Assembly: GCF_002847285.1 (NCBI RefSeq)
Contig: NZ_CP025407.1
Location: forward strand, 620,001 to 684,000
Reading direction: 5' to 3'
Length of the DNA stretch: 64,000 nucleotides
DNA from: Streptomyces sp. CMB-StM0423
GTDB lineage: Bacteria > Actinomycetota > Actinomycetes > Streptomycetales > Streptomycetaceae
In this document: one piece after another, positions 54,618 through 63,821 of the stretch
Layout of the letters: each line of letters opens with the position of its first letter
Numbering within the stretch: the stretch's first letter is position 1
Position numbers and translations under genes: made by a program
The notes under the pieces: generated by a model
Told to the model about the DNA's origin: nothing
Databases searched by the model: none
What the model saw: the letters and a program-made list of their open reading frames with translations, nothing else

Positions 54618-55634
54618 ATGCTGGAGCCGGCAGGCGTCGAACCGACGGAGGAACGGGTGTACCGGCTGCTGGTCGGGCTGCACGGCGCGGACGCGGAGAC
54701 CGTGGCCGCGGAGCTGGGCCTCGACCGGCGGCGCGCGGAGTCGCTGCTGACCTCGCTGCAGGAGAAGGGTCTGGTCAGCGGCCCGGAGCAACGCCCGGGC
54801 GGCGGGGGGCACTTCGTGCCCGTGGCGCCGGACGTGGCGCTCGGGCCGCGGCTGCTGCGCGGGCAGGAGGCGTTGGAGCGGGCCAGACGCGGGGTGGCCG
54901 AGCTGGCCGAGGAGTTCCGGGCGGGCGGCCGGCGCCGTGACGCGCGGCAGCTCGTCGAGGTCGTCACGGGCGTGGCGGCGATCCGGCAGCAGATACGGGA
55001 CCTCGCGTACGGCTCGCGCACGGAGGTGCTCGCGCTGTGCAAGGCGGGGCACGTGGCGATGCCGTCGGAGGACAACGACGAGGAGTTCGAGATGCTCGCC
55101 AAGGGGGTGCGCTACCGCGTCATCTACGAGCGCGCCCTGCTGGAGGAGCCCGGAATGCTGGGCAACGTCGCCCTGGGCGTCCGCGCGGGCGAGGCGGCAC
55201 GGGCGGCGAGCGCGCTGCCGGTGCGGCTGATGATCGCGGACGGGGCGCTGGCGCTGTGCCCGCTGGTGCCGAGCGCGGACAGCAGGTTCGGCGAGCCGAC
55301 GGTGGCGGTGGTGCGCAGCAGCGCGCTGCTGGACGCGCTGATCGCGCTCTTCGAGAGCCAGTGGGCGGCGGCGTCGCCGCTGCACGTCACCGGGGCGGGC
55401 GAGCTGGCCGGGCTCGGCGAGGGCCCCGGTGCGGCCGGGCCCGCGCTGGCGGAGGACGAGCGCTATCTGCTGTCGCTGGTGGTCGCGGGGCTGGCGGACA
55501 AGGCGATCGCGACCCAGCTCGGCATCAGCCAGCGCACCGTGCAGCGCCGGCTGCGGGACATGATGGGCCGCGTGGGCGCCGACACCCGGGCGCAGTTGGT
55601 GTGGCAGGCGGCCCGCCGCGACTGGCTGCCGTGA
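54618..55634 (+). CDS. TrmB/LuxR-type regulator between two S8 peptidases
   Basis: A 338-residue regulator with two DNA-binding-like ends. Residues 5-60 look like a TrmB winged helix (ERVYRLLVGLHGADAETVAA, RRAESLLTSLQEKGLV). A central domain carries GSRTEVLALCKAGHVAMPSE and VRLMIADGALALCPLVPS. Residues 275-335 are a LuxR/GerE helix-turn-helix (LSLVVAGLADKAIATQLGIS then QRTVQRRLRDMM). AAGGAG precedes ATG 54618. Flanked by two S8 peptidase genes with matching operators, it is likely their direct controller. Confidence 0.87.
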   Translation: MLEPAGVEPTEERVYRLLVGLHGADAETVAAELGLDRRRAESLLTSLQEKGLVSGPEQRPGGGGHFVPVAPDVALGPRLLRGQEALERARRGVAELAEEFRAGGRRRDARQLVEVVTGVAAIRQQIRDLAYGSRTEVLALCKAGHVAMPSEDNDEEFEMLAKGVRYRVIYERALLEEPGMLGNVALGVRAGEAARAASALPVRLMIADGALALCPLVPSADSRFGEPTVAVVRSSALLDALIALFESQWAAASPLHVTGAGELAGLGEGPGAAGPALAEDERYLLSLVVAGLADKAIATQLGISQRTVQRRLRDMMGRVGADTRAQLVWQAARRDWLP

Positions 55635-55789
55635 CGGCGGCGGCGAGGAGGGCCGTGCCCGGCTGAGCACGGGCCCGGGACCCGTATCCGTACGACGGAC
55701 GCACGATGAGGTGCGCCCGTGGGGCAGGCGTGCCCGGACATCGCGGACGCCCCGCCGGGGGAGGTCCCGGCAGGGCGCGCACCCGCACC

Positions 55790-55817
55790 GGTGCGGCCGG
55801 ATCGCTCCGGCCGCACC
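55790..55817 (-). terminator. Hairpin terminator of second S8 gene
   Basis: A perfect 12-bp stem (GGTGCGGCCGGA / TCCGGCCGCACC) with a 4-base loop, 14 bp beyond the stop at 55832. Confidence 0.6.
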
Positions 55818-55831
55818 GGTGACGGAGGGTG

Positions 55832-58800
55832 TCACTTCAGCGCGTAGGCCCGCTTCACCGTCTGCTCGACGCTGTTGCCGGCGTCGTCCCACGCCTTCAC
55901 GCGCAGCGAGACGAAGCCGCCGTCGTCACCCACCGAGGGGTGCCGCAGCCAGACCTGGTACCCGCCGTCCCACCAGGGCACCACCACGGCGTCCTGCCAG
56001 GTGGCGCCGTCGTCGAAGGAGGTGGAGACCTCCATCCCCTTGATGCGCCGCCCGTCGAGACCGTCCTGGTGCCGCGCCGTGATGCCGAGCGGCACCAGCC
56101 GCCCGCCGGGCGCCGCGCCCCGCGCGTCGGCCGGCACGTCGTAGTCCAACTGCACCAGCGGCAGCAGGTCCTGCTCGCCCGCCGCGGGGCGGTCGGCCGC
56201 GAACGACCAACTGGTGCGCGTGCTCACGCCCGTGCGCCACTCGGGGGTGGTCCTGTCGACCGCGAGGTCCAGGCGGTACGTGCCCTTCCCGCCGGTGCCG
56301 CCCGCGGGGAACGCGCCCCAGGCCGTGCGGCCCTCGGCCAGCTTCTCGCCGTCGCGGTACAGCGCCGCCGACGACTTGTCCGCCGGGGTGCCGTCCCAGT
56401 CGCCGCCGTCCAGGCGGCTGTAGTGGCCCTCCTGGGAGTCGGCGAACTCCGGGATGCGGATGGTGAGCTGGTCGCCCTCGCGGTACGAGGTCAGCCCCTC
56501 CACGCCGCGCGGGATCGCGGGCCGCACCACCGGTGCGAACCAGCTCTCCTCGACCCGCTCGCCCGCCCGGTAGCTGCGGGCCTCCTGGATCATGCCGCCG
56601 GCCAGCGGGTTGAAGGTGTCGAAGGTGTAGCGGTGGTGGACGTTGTGGCGCCAGAGGGTGTCGCCGGCGCTCACGTACTCGGTGCGCTCGTGCGGGGTGG
56701 GCACGTGCCGCTGGTACTGGTTGATGGCCGTCCCCATCCACGGCCGCCAGCCGAAGCGCTGCTCCTTGGTCCAGGGGTTGCCGCCGGAGTCGCCGTAACT
56801 GGTCTGCACGGTGGCGGTGTTCGAGCCGTTCACCCGGTGCACCACGCGCTCGGGCACCTGCTGCTTCGCCACCTGCATCACGTCGTACATGTACGGGCTG
56901 GCGGGCGTGCCGCGCAGTTCGACGGTCGCCAGGCCCCCGGCCAGCGCCGCGCGCAGCCGCTCGCCGACGTCGTAGCGGACCATCGCGCCCACCGCGGGCA
57001 GCCGGGCGCCGCCGGGCCGCCACACGCTCCAGCCGGGCGAGCCCTCCGGGCAGACGACGATGACGTACTTCGCCCCGGCGGCCGCGGCACGGCGGACCGC
57101 GTTCTCGTCCTGCGGGGTCTCGCCGTCGACCAGGACGGCCGAGCGGGCGAGGTCGGCGCCGCCGTCGGCGAGGGCGGCGAAGTCCGCCTCCGTGCCCGCA
57201 CCGGCGTCGACCAGCGGCAGTTGCCGGGTGCCGTCGAGGGCCGGGGAGCGGCCCATCAGGCGTACGGCCTCGATGTCGGCGCGGTCCTGCGTCCCGGGCC
57301 CGCGGACGGTGCCGGTGAGCATCGGGGCCTCCAACTGCCAGCGGGAGGAGACCTCGAAGACGCCCTCGCGGGCCCTGGCGGTCGGCGTCACGTACAGCTT
57401 GCGGCCGTCGACGCTGAACTCCATGTGCCCGTGGGAGATGCTGCGGTTGCCGAACTCGCGGTGGCTGTAGAAGCTCATGACGGCTTCCTGCACCGCCGGC
57501 TTCGGCGTCTCGATCTTCACCTCGTTGGCCTTGCGGGCGTCGAGCACGACGTCCAGGTCGCCGTCGACCTTGAGCTGCGGGTCGACGATGAGGCTGTCGA
57601 CGCTGCCGCCCGGGATCTTGTCGGAGACCACCGCGTGCAGGAAGTACTCGCCCTCCGGCACCTCGACGGTCAGCGTCCTGCCGTTCGGGATGTACGTGAC
57701 GACGTCGTAGCGGTCGTCCTCGCCGAAGAGCGTGACGGGGTTGACGAACGCGGGCTGCCCGGAGCGGTCGATGCCGCGCAGCGTGACCGTACGGGTGGGT
57801 GCCTCGCGGACGGCGCCGATGGTGGTGTGCGCGACGGTGTCGCCCGCGGTGGCGGTGACGTACCCGCCGTAACGGCCGGGGCGCAGCCCCGCCGGGTCGA
57901 GGGTGACCGGGACGGTCGCGGTGCCGCCCGCGGCGATCTCGACGGTGTCTCCGTCCGGCAGTCCCACGGCGTCGGCCGGGACCGGCTCGCCGTTCGCGGC
58001 CCGCAGCGAGGCGGCGAGCTTGAGCGTCACGGGCGCGTCGGAGGCGTTGGTGTACGTGACCTCGCGCCGCACCGGCTCGCCGCCCTCGTCGACGCCGCCG
58101 AAGCCGAGGGTGCCGGTGGCGTACACCTGCTGCGCGTCGGCGCGGGCGGCGTCCACGCGCCCGCCGCCCTGCTCGTAGACCGTCAGGTCGTCGTGCCGCT
58201 CGGCGGTACTGACGAGCGCGTCCTTGAGCTGCTGCGCGGTCCAGCCGGGGTGCCGCTGCGCGATCAGCGCGGCGGCGCCGGCGACGTGCGGCGCGGCCAT
58301 GGAGGTGCCGGAGGCGGCCGTGTAGAGGTCGTCCACGGGCGTGCCCATGGCGGTGCCGGCCGCGCGGGCGGCGACGATGTCCACGCCGGGCGCGGTGATG
58401 TCGGGCTTGACGGCGAGGTCGCCGACGCGCGGGCCGCGGCTGGAGAAGCCGGCCAGCGACTCGTCGCGGTCGACGGCGCCCACGGTGAGCGCGGCGTCGG
58501 CGGCGCCGGGCGAGCCGACGGTGGCCGAGCTGGGGCCGTTGTTGCCGGCCGAGGCGACGAAGAGGGTGCCGGTCTCGGCGGTCAGCCGGTTCAGGCCGAG
58601 GCTCAGCGCGTCGGTGCCGTCGGTGGCCCCGTCGGTGCCGAGGCTCATGTTGACCACGTCGGCCCCGGCACCCGCGGCCCACTCCATGCCGGCGAGCACC
58701 TGCGACTCGGAGCCGAAGCCGTCATCGCCGAGCACCTTGCCGATCATCAGCCGGGCGCCGGGCGCGACGCCCTTGCGGGAGCCGCCGGAGCCGGCGCCGG

Positions 58801-59647
58801 TGCCGGCGACGGTGGCCGCGACGTGCGTACCGTGGCCGAAGGCGTCGCCGGTGGTGGGGCTGTCGGAGAAGTTGCGGGCCTCGTCGACCTTGCCGGCCAG
58901 GTCCGGGTGTTCGGCGTCGACGCCGGTGTCCAGCACCGCGACCTTGACGCCCTTGCCGTCGTGGCCGCCCTGCCAGACCTCGGGCGCGCCGATCTGCGCC
59001 ACGCTGCGGTCGAGCGAGGCGCTGACCTTGCGGTCCAGCCAGATGCGCTCGATGCCGCCGGCGAGCTTCGGCCCGGCCGCCGTCCTGGCGTTCTTGCGGT
59101 CGTCGTCGACGGCCTCCCAGAGGCGATCGGCCTTGTCCTTGCCGGCCTCGACGGCGCGGGCGTTCAGACTCGGCAGCGCGGCGCCGGGCTTCGCCCCCGG
59201 AAGCTCCGCGGCGTCGGCGCTGCGGGCGCCCTTCGCGTACGACACGATCAGCGGGATCCGCTTGCTGCGCCCGTCGCCGTAGCCCTGCTCGACCAGTTCC
59301 GTGATGTTGAACAGGTCGCGGTCCACGGCCCCGGAGCCGACGTACGGCACCGCGTCGGTGGGGATGACGTGCAGGTCGCCGTCGATTTCGAGCTGCTCGA
59401 AGCCGCCGCCTCCTTCGGCGCCGTCGCGTGGCGTCACGGTGGCGGCCTGCCGGCCGTCGGGGAAGCGCTCAAGCCGTACACGGTCGCCGGTGACGAGCGT
59501 GACGGAGCTGAGCGAGGAGCCGGCCGCCCGGTCCGTGACCGTCGCTCCGCCGGGTGAGGCGGCTGCGTGGGTCGCGGATGGCGCCAGCGTGACCAGGAGC
59601 GCGCCCGCGGTGGCGAGCGCCGGCAGCTTTACTCGTCGTAGATGCAC
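55832..59647 (-). CDS. Giant secreted subtilisin-like S8 peptidase (2)
   Basis: A 1271-residue paralogue of the peptidase at 51057, with the same order of parts. Signal peptide about 1-28, propeptide with VTLVTGDRVRLERFPDGRQ near 50, catalytic Asp in VAVLDTGVDAEHPDL near 235, His in FGHGTHVAATVAG near 270 and Ser in ASGTSMAAPHVAGAAALIAQ near 445. The long C-terminal half includes a protease-associated-like insert (AAAGAKYVIVVCPEGSPGW) and beta-sandwich repeats. GTG 59647 is the start. A GCGAC-AT-GTCGC repeat lies 64 bp upstream. It ends near the regulator gene, which is convergent with it. Confidence 0.92.
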   Translation of the reverse strand: MHLRRVKLPALATAGALLVTLAPSATHAAASPGGATVTDRAAGSSLSSVTLVTGDRVRLERFPDGRQAATVTPRDGAEGGGGFEQLEIDGDLHVIPTDAVPYVGSGAVDRDLFNITELVEQGYGDGRSKRIPLIVSYAKGARSADAAELPGAKPGAALPSLNARAVEAGKDKADRLWEAVDDDRKNARTAAGPKLAGGIERIWLDRKVSASLDRSVAQIGAPEVWQGGHDGKGVKVAVLDTGVDAEHPDLAGKVDEARNFSDSPTTGDAFGHGTHVAATVAGTGAGSGGSRKGVAPGARLMIGKVLGDDGFGSESQVLAGMEWAAGAGADVVNMSLGTDGATDGTDALSLGLNRLTAETGTLFVASAGNNGPSSATVGSPGAADAALTVGAVDRDESLAGFSSRGPRVGDLAVKPDITAPGVDIVAARAAGTAMGTPVDDLYTAASGTSMAAPHVAGAAALIAQRHPGWTAQQLKDALVSTAERHDDLTVYEQGGGRVDAARADAQQVYATGTLGFGGVDEGGEPVRREVTYTNASDAPVTLKLAASLRAANGEPVPADAVGLPDGDTVEIAAGGTATVPVTLDPAGLRPGRYGGYVTATAGDTVAHTTIGAVREAPTRTVTLRGIDRSGQPAFVNPVTLFGEDDRYDVVTYIPNGRTLTVEVPEGEYFLHAVVSDKIPGGSVDSLIVDPQLKVDGDLDVVLDARKANEVKIETPKPAVQEAVMSFYSHREFGNRSISHGHMEFSVDGRKLYVTPTARAREGVFEVSSRWQLEAPMLTGTVRGPGTQDRADIEAVRLMGRSPALDGTRQLPLVDAGAGTEADFAALADGGADLARSAVLVDGETPQDENAVRRAAAAGAKYVIVVCPEGSPGWSVWRPGGARLPAVGAMVRYDVGERLRAALAGGLATVELRGTPASPYMYDVMQVAKQQVPERVVHRVNGSNTATVQTSYGDSGGNPWTKEQRFGWRPWMGTAINQYQRHVPTPHERTEYVSAGDTLWRHNVHHRYTFDTFNPLAGGMIQEARSYRAGERVEESWFAPVVRPAIPRGVEGLTSYREGDQLTIRIPEFADSQEGHYSRLDGGDWDGTPADKSSAALYRDGEKLAEGRTAWGAFPAGGTGGKGTYRLDLAVDRTTPEWRTGVSTRTSWSFAADRPAAGEQDLLPLVQLDYDVPADARGAAPGGRLVPLGITARHQDGLDGRRIKGMEVSTSFDDGATWQDAVVVPWWDGGYQVWLRHPSVGDDGGFVSLRVKAWDDAGNSVEQTVKRAYALK

Positions 59648-59705
59648 GGGGGACAGCTTTCGGTCCTGACGGGCCGGCTGTCACGATCTCTGCGGTGCCG
59701 GGCTT

Positions 59706-59717
59706 GCGACATGTCGC
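59706..59717. promoter_or_regulatory. Shared operator candidate GCGAC-AT-GTCGC
   Basis: Perfect 5-bp inverted repeat centred 64 bp upstream of the second S8 start. It matches the repeat at 54538 over GCGAC-WT-GTCGCC. Confidence 0.6.
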
Positions 59718-59766
59718 CTGTACGACAACGGGCGCCGGGCCGCGGGCGGGTGGCCGGGTGCCGGGT

Positions 59767-59955
59767 TCAGCCGGGGCTGTACCAGTTGCCCGGGCCGTGC
59801 GCGGCGGGCGCGAAGTGGGCGAGCAGGGCGGCCAGTACGGCCTCCGGGCGCTCGACGGGCGCGAGGTGGCCGGTGCGGGGCAGCTCGACGAGGGCGGCGT
59901 CGGCGATGCCGTCGGCAGGCGGCTCCGGCGTGGTTCCCGGCACCGGGTCCGGCGT
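59767..59955 (-). pseudogene. C-terminal remnant of an alpha/beta hydrolase
   Basis: About 60 codons ending at a TGA (59767) read ADAALVELPRTGHLAPVERP followed by EAVLAALLAHFAP. This is the last part of an alpha/beta hydrolase with its catalytic His in the GHLAPVERPE motif. No upstream catalytic Ser region exists; the LysR gene lies directly before it. Probably the leftover of a deleted LysR-controlled hydrolase gene. Confidence 0.6.
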
Positions 59956-60018
59956 GCGCCTGGCGCACGAGTGTTCACTTCGGCTACCCGCCGAGTCTCC
60001 GCGCTCACCTCACCGGTG

Positions 60019-60912
60019 TCAACGCCCCCGCGCCCGGCGGCCCTTACCGCCCCGGCGGGCCTCGTGCTCGCGGTAGAGATCCTGGAGGAGCGCCACCGCG
60101 GCGTGCGTGGCCGGGTGCGGGTCGTGGCGGCGCCAGACGAACCGCACGGCGACCGGCGGCGCGTCCCGTACGGGCCGGTAGACGATGCCGTCCCGGCGGT
60201 ACTGCGCCACGGTGCTCTCCGGGGTGAGCCCGACGCGACGGCCGGTGGCGATGTCCGCGAGCCAGTCGTCGACGTCCCGGGTGTGCTCCACCGCCGGCCG
60301 GTCCTCCTCCGGCCACATCTCGGCGGTGGTGGTGCCGGTGCGGCGGTCCACCAGGACGGTGCGGTCGCGGATGTCGGCGAGCAGCAGGCTGCGGCGGGCG
60401 AAGGGGTCGTCGGCGGCCATCGCGCAGTAGCGGCGCTCGTGGCCGACGACGGCGTGGGCGTAGCGCCGCTCGTCGACACCGGTGCGGACGATGGCCAGGT
60501 CGCAGAGCCCTTCCGCGAGGCCGCCGGTGGCCGAGTTGGTACGGATCAGATGCAGCTCCACGTCCGGGTGCCGGCCGGCCCACCGGCGCTGGAACTCCGC
60601 GGTGTGCCGTCCCGCCGCCGACCAGGCGTGTCCGATGCGCAGCCGGGTGTGGCCGGTGGTGGCCTCGCCGACGAGGTCGTCCGCCTCGGCGAGCAGGTGC
60701 CGCGCGCGGGCGAGCACCTGGACGCCCGCGGTGGTCGGGGCGACGCTCCTGCTCGTGCGGTGGAGCAGCCGGACGCCGAGGATCCGCTCCAGCGCCAGCA
60801 GGGTGCGGGAGACCGCGGCCTGGGAGACGCCGAGATCGATGGCGGCGTCGGTGAAGCTGCCGGCGTCCACGATGGCGACCAGGCAGCGCAGGTGGCGTAG
60901 CTCCAGATCCAT
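60019..60912 (-). CDS. LysR-family transcriptional regulator
   Basis: A 297-residue LysR regulator. The N-terminal winged helix is LVAIVDAGSFTDAAIDLGVS then QAAVSRTLLALERILG, and the effector domain is the periplasmic-binding type (RLRIGHAWSAAGRHTAEFQR; DDWLADIATGRRVGLTPEST). It is divergent from the EamA transporter, 69 bp between start codons. The gap holds GCGCAT-containing repeats that are a likely operator. Effector unknown. Confidence 0.92.
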   Translation of the reverse strand: MDLELRHLRCLVAIVDAGSFTDAAIDLGVSQAAVSRTLLALERILGVRLLHRTSRSVAPTTAGVQVLARARHLLAEADDLVGEATTGHTRLRIGHAWSAAGRHTAEFQRRWAGRHPDVELHLIRTNSATGGLAEGLCDLAIVRTGVDERRYAHAVVGHERRYCAMAADDPFARRSLLLADIRDRTVLVDRRTGTTTAEMWPEEDRPAVEHTRDVDDWLADIATGRRVGLTPESTVAQYRRDGIVYRPVRDAPPVAVRFVWRRHDPHPATHAAVALLQDLYREHEARRGGKGRRARGR

Positions 60913-60931
60913 AACTTCAGCGTATAGAACG

Positions 60932-60956
60932 CGCGGCGCATGCATTTTGCGCATAC
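60932..60956. promoter_or_regulatory. LysR/EamA intergenic repeats
   Basis: Two GCGCAT elements (the second within TTTGCGCATACG) are spaced about 14 bp apart in the gap between the divergent LysR and EamA genes, near a TATAGA element. The site suits LysR binding but is not a clean palindrome. Confidence 0.3.
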
Positions 60957-60981
60957 GAACCGGGCGCGCATGCTCCGTGCC

Positions 60982-61872
60982 ATGACCGTGGAACCGCAGC
61001 CCGCAGCCGTCCGCCCGCGTGCCGGCCCGCGGGAGGGCGCCAGGACCGCGGGACGTGCGGCGGGCGTCGCGATGATGCTCGGCAGCGGGCTGTCGAACCA
61101 GACCGGCGCCGCCGTCGCCGCGCTGGCGTTCCCCGCCGTCGGCCCGGCCGGGGTGGTCGCCGTACGGCAGTGGGTGGCCGGCGCCGTGCTGCTGGCCGTG
61201 GGCCGGCCCCGGATGCGTACGTTCACGCGCGCGCAGTGGTGGCCGGTGCTGGGTCTCGCCGCGGTGTTCGCGGTCATGAACCTGTCCCTGTACACCGCGA
61301 TCGGCCGGATCGGCCTCGGCCTCGCGGTGACGCTGGAGTTCCTCGGCCCGCTGGCAGTGGCGCTCGCCGCCACCCGCCGCCGCACCGACCTGGCGTGCGC
61401 GCTGGCCGCAGGCACGGCCGTGGCCGTCCTCACCCGCCCGCGCCCCGCCACCGACTACGCGGGCATCGCGCTCGCCCTGCTCGCCGCCGTCTGCTGGGCC
61501 TGCTACATCCTGCTGGGCCGCACGGTCGGCCGCCGGCTGCCAGGCGTCCAGGGCCCGGCGGCGGCAGCGGCCGTCTCCGGCCTCGCGTACGTCCCCGTCG
61601 GCGCGGTCGTCCTGGCCCACCGCCCGCCGACCGCCGCGGCCCTCGGCTACGCCGTCACCGCCGGCGTGCTCTCCTCCGCCGTCCCCTTCCTCTCCGACCT
61701 GCTCACGCTGCGGCGCGTCCCGGCCCGGCTGTTCGGCACGTTCATGAGCGTCAACCCGGTGCTGGCGGCGCTCGTCGGCATGGCCGTGCTCGACCAGCGG
61801 CTTGGCCCGTACGAATGGGCGGCGATCGCCGTGATCGTCACCGCGAACGCCGTCGTCGTCACCCGCCGCTGA
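60982..61872 (+). CDS. EamA/RhaT-type drug/metabolite transporter
   Basis: A 296-residue transporter with ten predicted membrane segments in two EamA repeats. GLSNQTGAAVAALAFPAVGP opens repeat 1 and MNLSLYTAIGRIGLGLAVTL with EFLGPLAVAL is its conserved half; CWACYILLGRTVGRRLPG and FMSVNPVLAALVGMAVLDQR mark repeat 2. Resembles threonine/homoserine exporters of the RhtA type. ATG 60982 is used; 60970 is possible. Likely regulated by the divergent LysR protein. Substrate unknown. Confidence 0.9.
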   Translation: MTVEPQPAAVRPRAGPREGARTAGRAAGVAMMLGSGLSNQTGAAVAALAFPAVGPAGVVAVRQWVAGAVLLAVGRPRMRTFTRAQWWPVLGLAAVFAVMNLSLYTAIGRIGLGLAVTLEFLGPLAVALAATRRRTDLACALAAGTAVAVLTRPRPATDYAGIALALLAAVCWACYILLGRTVGRRLPGVQGPAAAAAVSGLAYVPVGAVVLAHRPPTAAALGYAVTAGVLSSAVPFLSDLLTLRRVPARLFGTFMSVNPVLAALVGMAVLDQRLGPYEWAAIAVIVTANAVVVTRR

Positions 61873-62002
61873 CAGGTGCGCCCCGCCCGATCGGCGGTGT
61901 ACGACGCCTTGGCAGCCGGGCCGTACGGCGCCATGATCGCCCCGGCGGCCGGGCACGTACCCGGCCGCCAGGAGTGATGTGCACCAGCGAGAGGAGCGGC
62001 TC

Positions 62003-63118
62003 ATGTTTCGCAGGACATCGACGCTCGCGCGCACCGCGCTGCTTGCCGCGGCGGTCGTGATCACCCCGGTCACCGCCCTCGGGGCGGCCGCCGCGCCGCA
62101 GCAGGGCGCGGCGGCCGACCGGGCGCCGGCCGCCGCGGCCGGTACCCGCACCACCCAGGATCCGAAGGAGCCGGGCGACCCCAACACGAGCGAGAAGGCG
62201 CGCGACGTCGTCTTCGCCATCCACGGCGGCGCCGGCACCCTCAGGCGGGAGGACATGACCCCGGAGCTGGAGCGGGAGTACCGCGCCAAGCTCACCGAGG
62301 CCGTCCGTACCGGGCAGGGGGCGCTGGCGGACGGGAAGTCCAGCGTCGCGGCCGTCGAGGCGGCGATCAACGTGCTGGAGGACTCGCCGCTGTTCAACGC
62401 CGGCAAGGGCGCGGTGTTCACCACCGACGCGGAGAACGAGCTGGACGCCGCCATCATGGACGGCGCCACCCTCGACACCGGCGCGGTCACCGGCGTGACC
62501 CACATCAAGAACCCGATCTCGCTGGCGCGGGAGATGATGGAGAACTCCCGGCACGTGCTGATGAGCGGCGACGGCGCGGAGCGCTTCGCGCAGCACCGCG
62601 GCATGGACCTGGTGACCCAGGACTACTTCTTCACCGAGCGGCGCTGGGAGTCCCTGATGGCCGCCAAGAAGGGCGAGTCGGACTTCGACTTCGGCGAGAC
62701 CGGCACGGTCGGCGCCGTCGGCATCGACGGCAACGGCGACCTGGCCGCCGGCACGTCGACGGGCGGGCTGACGAACAAGCCCGTGGGCCGCGTCGGGGAT
62801 TCGCCGATCGTCGGCGCGGGCACGTACGCGAAGAGCGGCAACATCGCGGCGTCCGCGACCGGCACCGGCGAGCTGTTCATCCGCGAGTCCGTCACGCACA
62901 CCATCTCCGCACAGGTCGAGTACCTGGGCCGGTCGGTGTCCAATGCGGCCGGGGCGGCGATCGACAGGACCGAGGCGCTGGGCGGCGACGACACCGGCGG
63001 GGTGATCGCGCTGGACTCCCGCAAGAACCTCGCGTTCACGTTCAACACCTCGGGCATGTACCGGGGTTACGCCACCGCGGACGGCGAGATCGTGGTCAAG
63101 ATCTTCGCCGGAGAGTGA
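62003..63118 (+). CDS. Secreted isoaspartyl peptidase/L-asparaginase (Ntn hydrolase)
   Basis: A 371-residue Ntn hydrolase of peptidase family T2. Sec signal residues 1-32. FAIHGGAGTLRREDMTPELE near 70 and SPLFNAGKGAVFTTDAENEL near 135 are family signatures, with the autocleavage site ETGTVGAVGIDGNGDLAAGT near 232, where Thr becomes the nucleophile, and TSTGGLTNKPVGRVGDSPIV with GAGTYA after. It cleaves isoaspartyl peptides or asparagine outside the cell. ATG 62003 follows GAGAGGAGCGGCTC. The linker at 40-65 is Ala/Thr-rich. Stand-alone gene. Confidence 0.92.
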   Translation: MFRRTSTLARTALLAAAVVITPVTALGAAAAPQQGAAADRAPAAAAGTRTTQDPKEPGDPNTSEKARDVVFAIHGGAGTLRREDMTPELEREYRAKLTEAVRTGQGALADGKSSVAAVEAAINVLEDSPLFNAGKGAVFTTDAENELDAAIMDGATLDTGAVTGVTHIKNPISLAREMMENSRHVLMSGDGAERFAQHRGMDLVTQDYFFTERRWESLMAAKKGESDFDFGETGTVGAVGIDGNGDLAAGTSTGGLTNKPVGRVGDSPIVGAGTYAKSGNIAASATGTGELFIRESVTHTISAQVEYLGRSVSNAAGAAIDRTEALGGDDTGGVIALDSRKNLAFTFNTSGMYRGYATADGEIVVKIFAGE

Positions 63119-63239
63119 CGGGCCGGGCGGCGGGGGCAGGGCTCCCGCCGCCCGCTGCCACGGGCCGGCGGGACGGCGGACCGGCGGACCGGGCGGGTGG
63201 CGCGGGGCGCCGGGCTGCGGTCCGTACGGACCCGCTGCG

Positions 63240-63821
63240 TCAGCGGCTCGTGCAGCACGGCGTCGGGGCCGGGGCCTCGAACGGGATCAGCGTCTCCGCC
63301 GCCGCCGGGATCACCGCGAGCACCAGCCGGCCGTCGAGCCACTGCGGGCGCACGTGCCCGCGGGTGACCATCCGGGCCTCCCACGGCGGCCCGTGCGGCG
63401 CACCGAGCAGCACGACCTGCTCGATCGCCGAGGCGCCCAGCAGCTCCCCGACCGTCATGGTCCCGGTCAGCGCGTCCGCCCCCGGGTACAGCACCGCGCG
63501 GCCGACGTTGCGCGAGGCGTGCTCTGCCGCGGCGCGGGCCGCCGCCGCGGCGGCCTCGCCGGGGCCGTGACGGGTGCCGCCGGGCAGCCCCGCGACGGCG
63601 TGGCCGCGCGCGGTGAGCCACCGCCAGGCGGCGGCCGCGTCGGTGGCGCCGGCGAGCGCCAGGGAGACGGCGATACGGGGCTGGTCGCCCGCGACGAGGT
63701 GGGTGCAGCCGTACGCGGTGCGCGGCAGCCGCAGTTCGCCGGCGAGCGCGTGCAGCAGGTGGTCCGCCTCGCGCAGCTCGGTCAGTCCGGGGTCGGCGCC
63801 GAGGACGTAGGCGCCGCTCAT
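63240..63821 (-). CDS. Unknown protein coupled to His-rich peptide
   Basis: A 193-residue soluble alpha/beta protein I do not recognise. Conserved-looking stretches are RTAYGCTHLVAGDQPRIAVS, YPGADALTGTMTVGELLGAS and EQVVLLGAPHGPPWEARMVT. The C-terminus ends in a vicinal Cys pair (PTPCCTSR). No signal peptide or membrane segment. Its ATG overlaps the stop of the 27-residue His-rich gene upstream (ATGA), so the two are translated together. The His-rich partner and the Cys pair hint at metal handling, but this is a guess. Confidence 0.6.
   Translation of the reverse strand: MSGAYVLGADPGLTELREADHLLHALAGELRLPRTAYGCTHLVAGDQPRIAVSLALAGATDAAAAWRWLTARGHAVAGLPGGTRHGPGEAAAAAARAAAEHASRNVGRAVLYPGADALTGTMTVGELLGASAIEQVVLLGAPHGPPWEARMVTRGHVRPQWLDGRLVLAVIPAAAETLIPFEAPAPTPCCTSR

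Noticed and set aside
54489..55892. Upstream extension of the first S8 frame
   Set aside because: It is antisense to the regulator gene; the signal peptide beginning at 54488 fixes the start.
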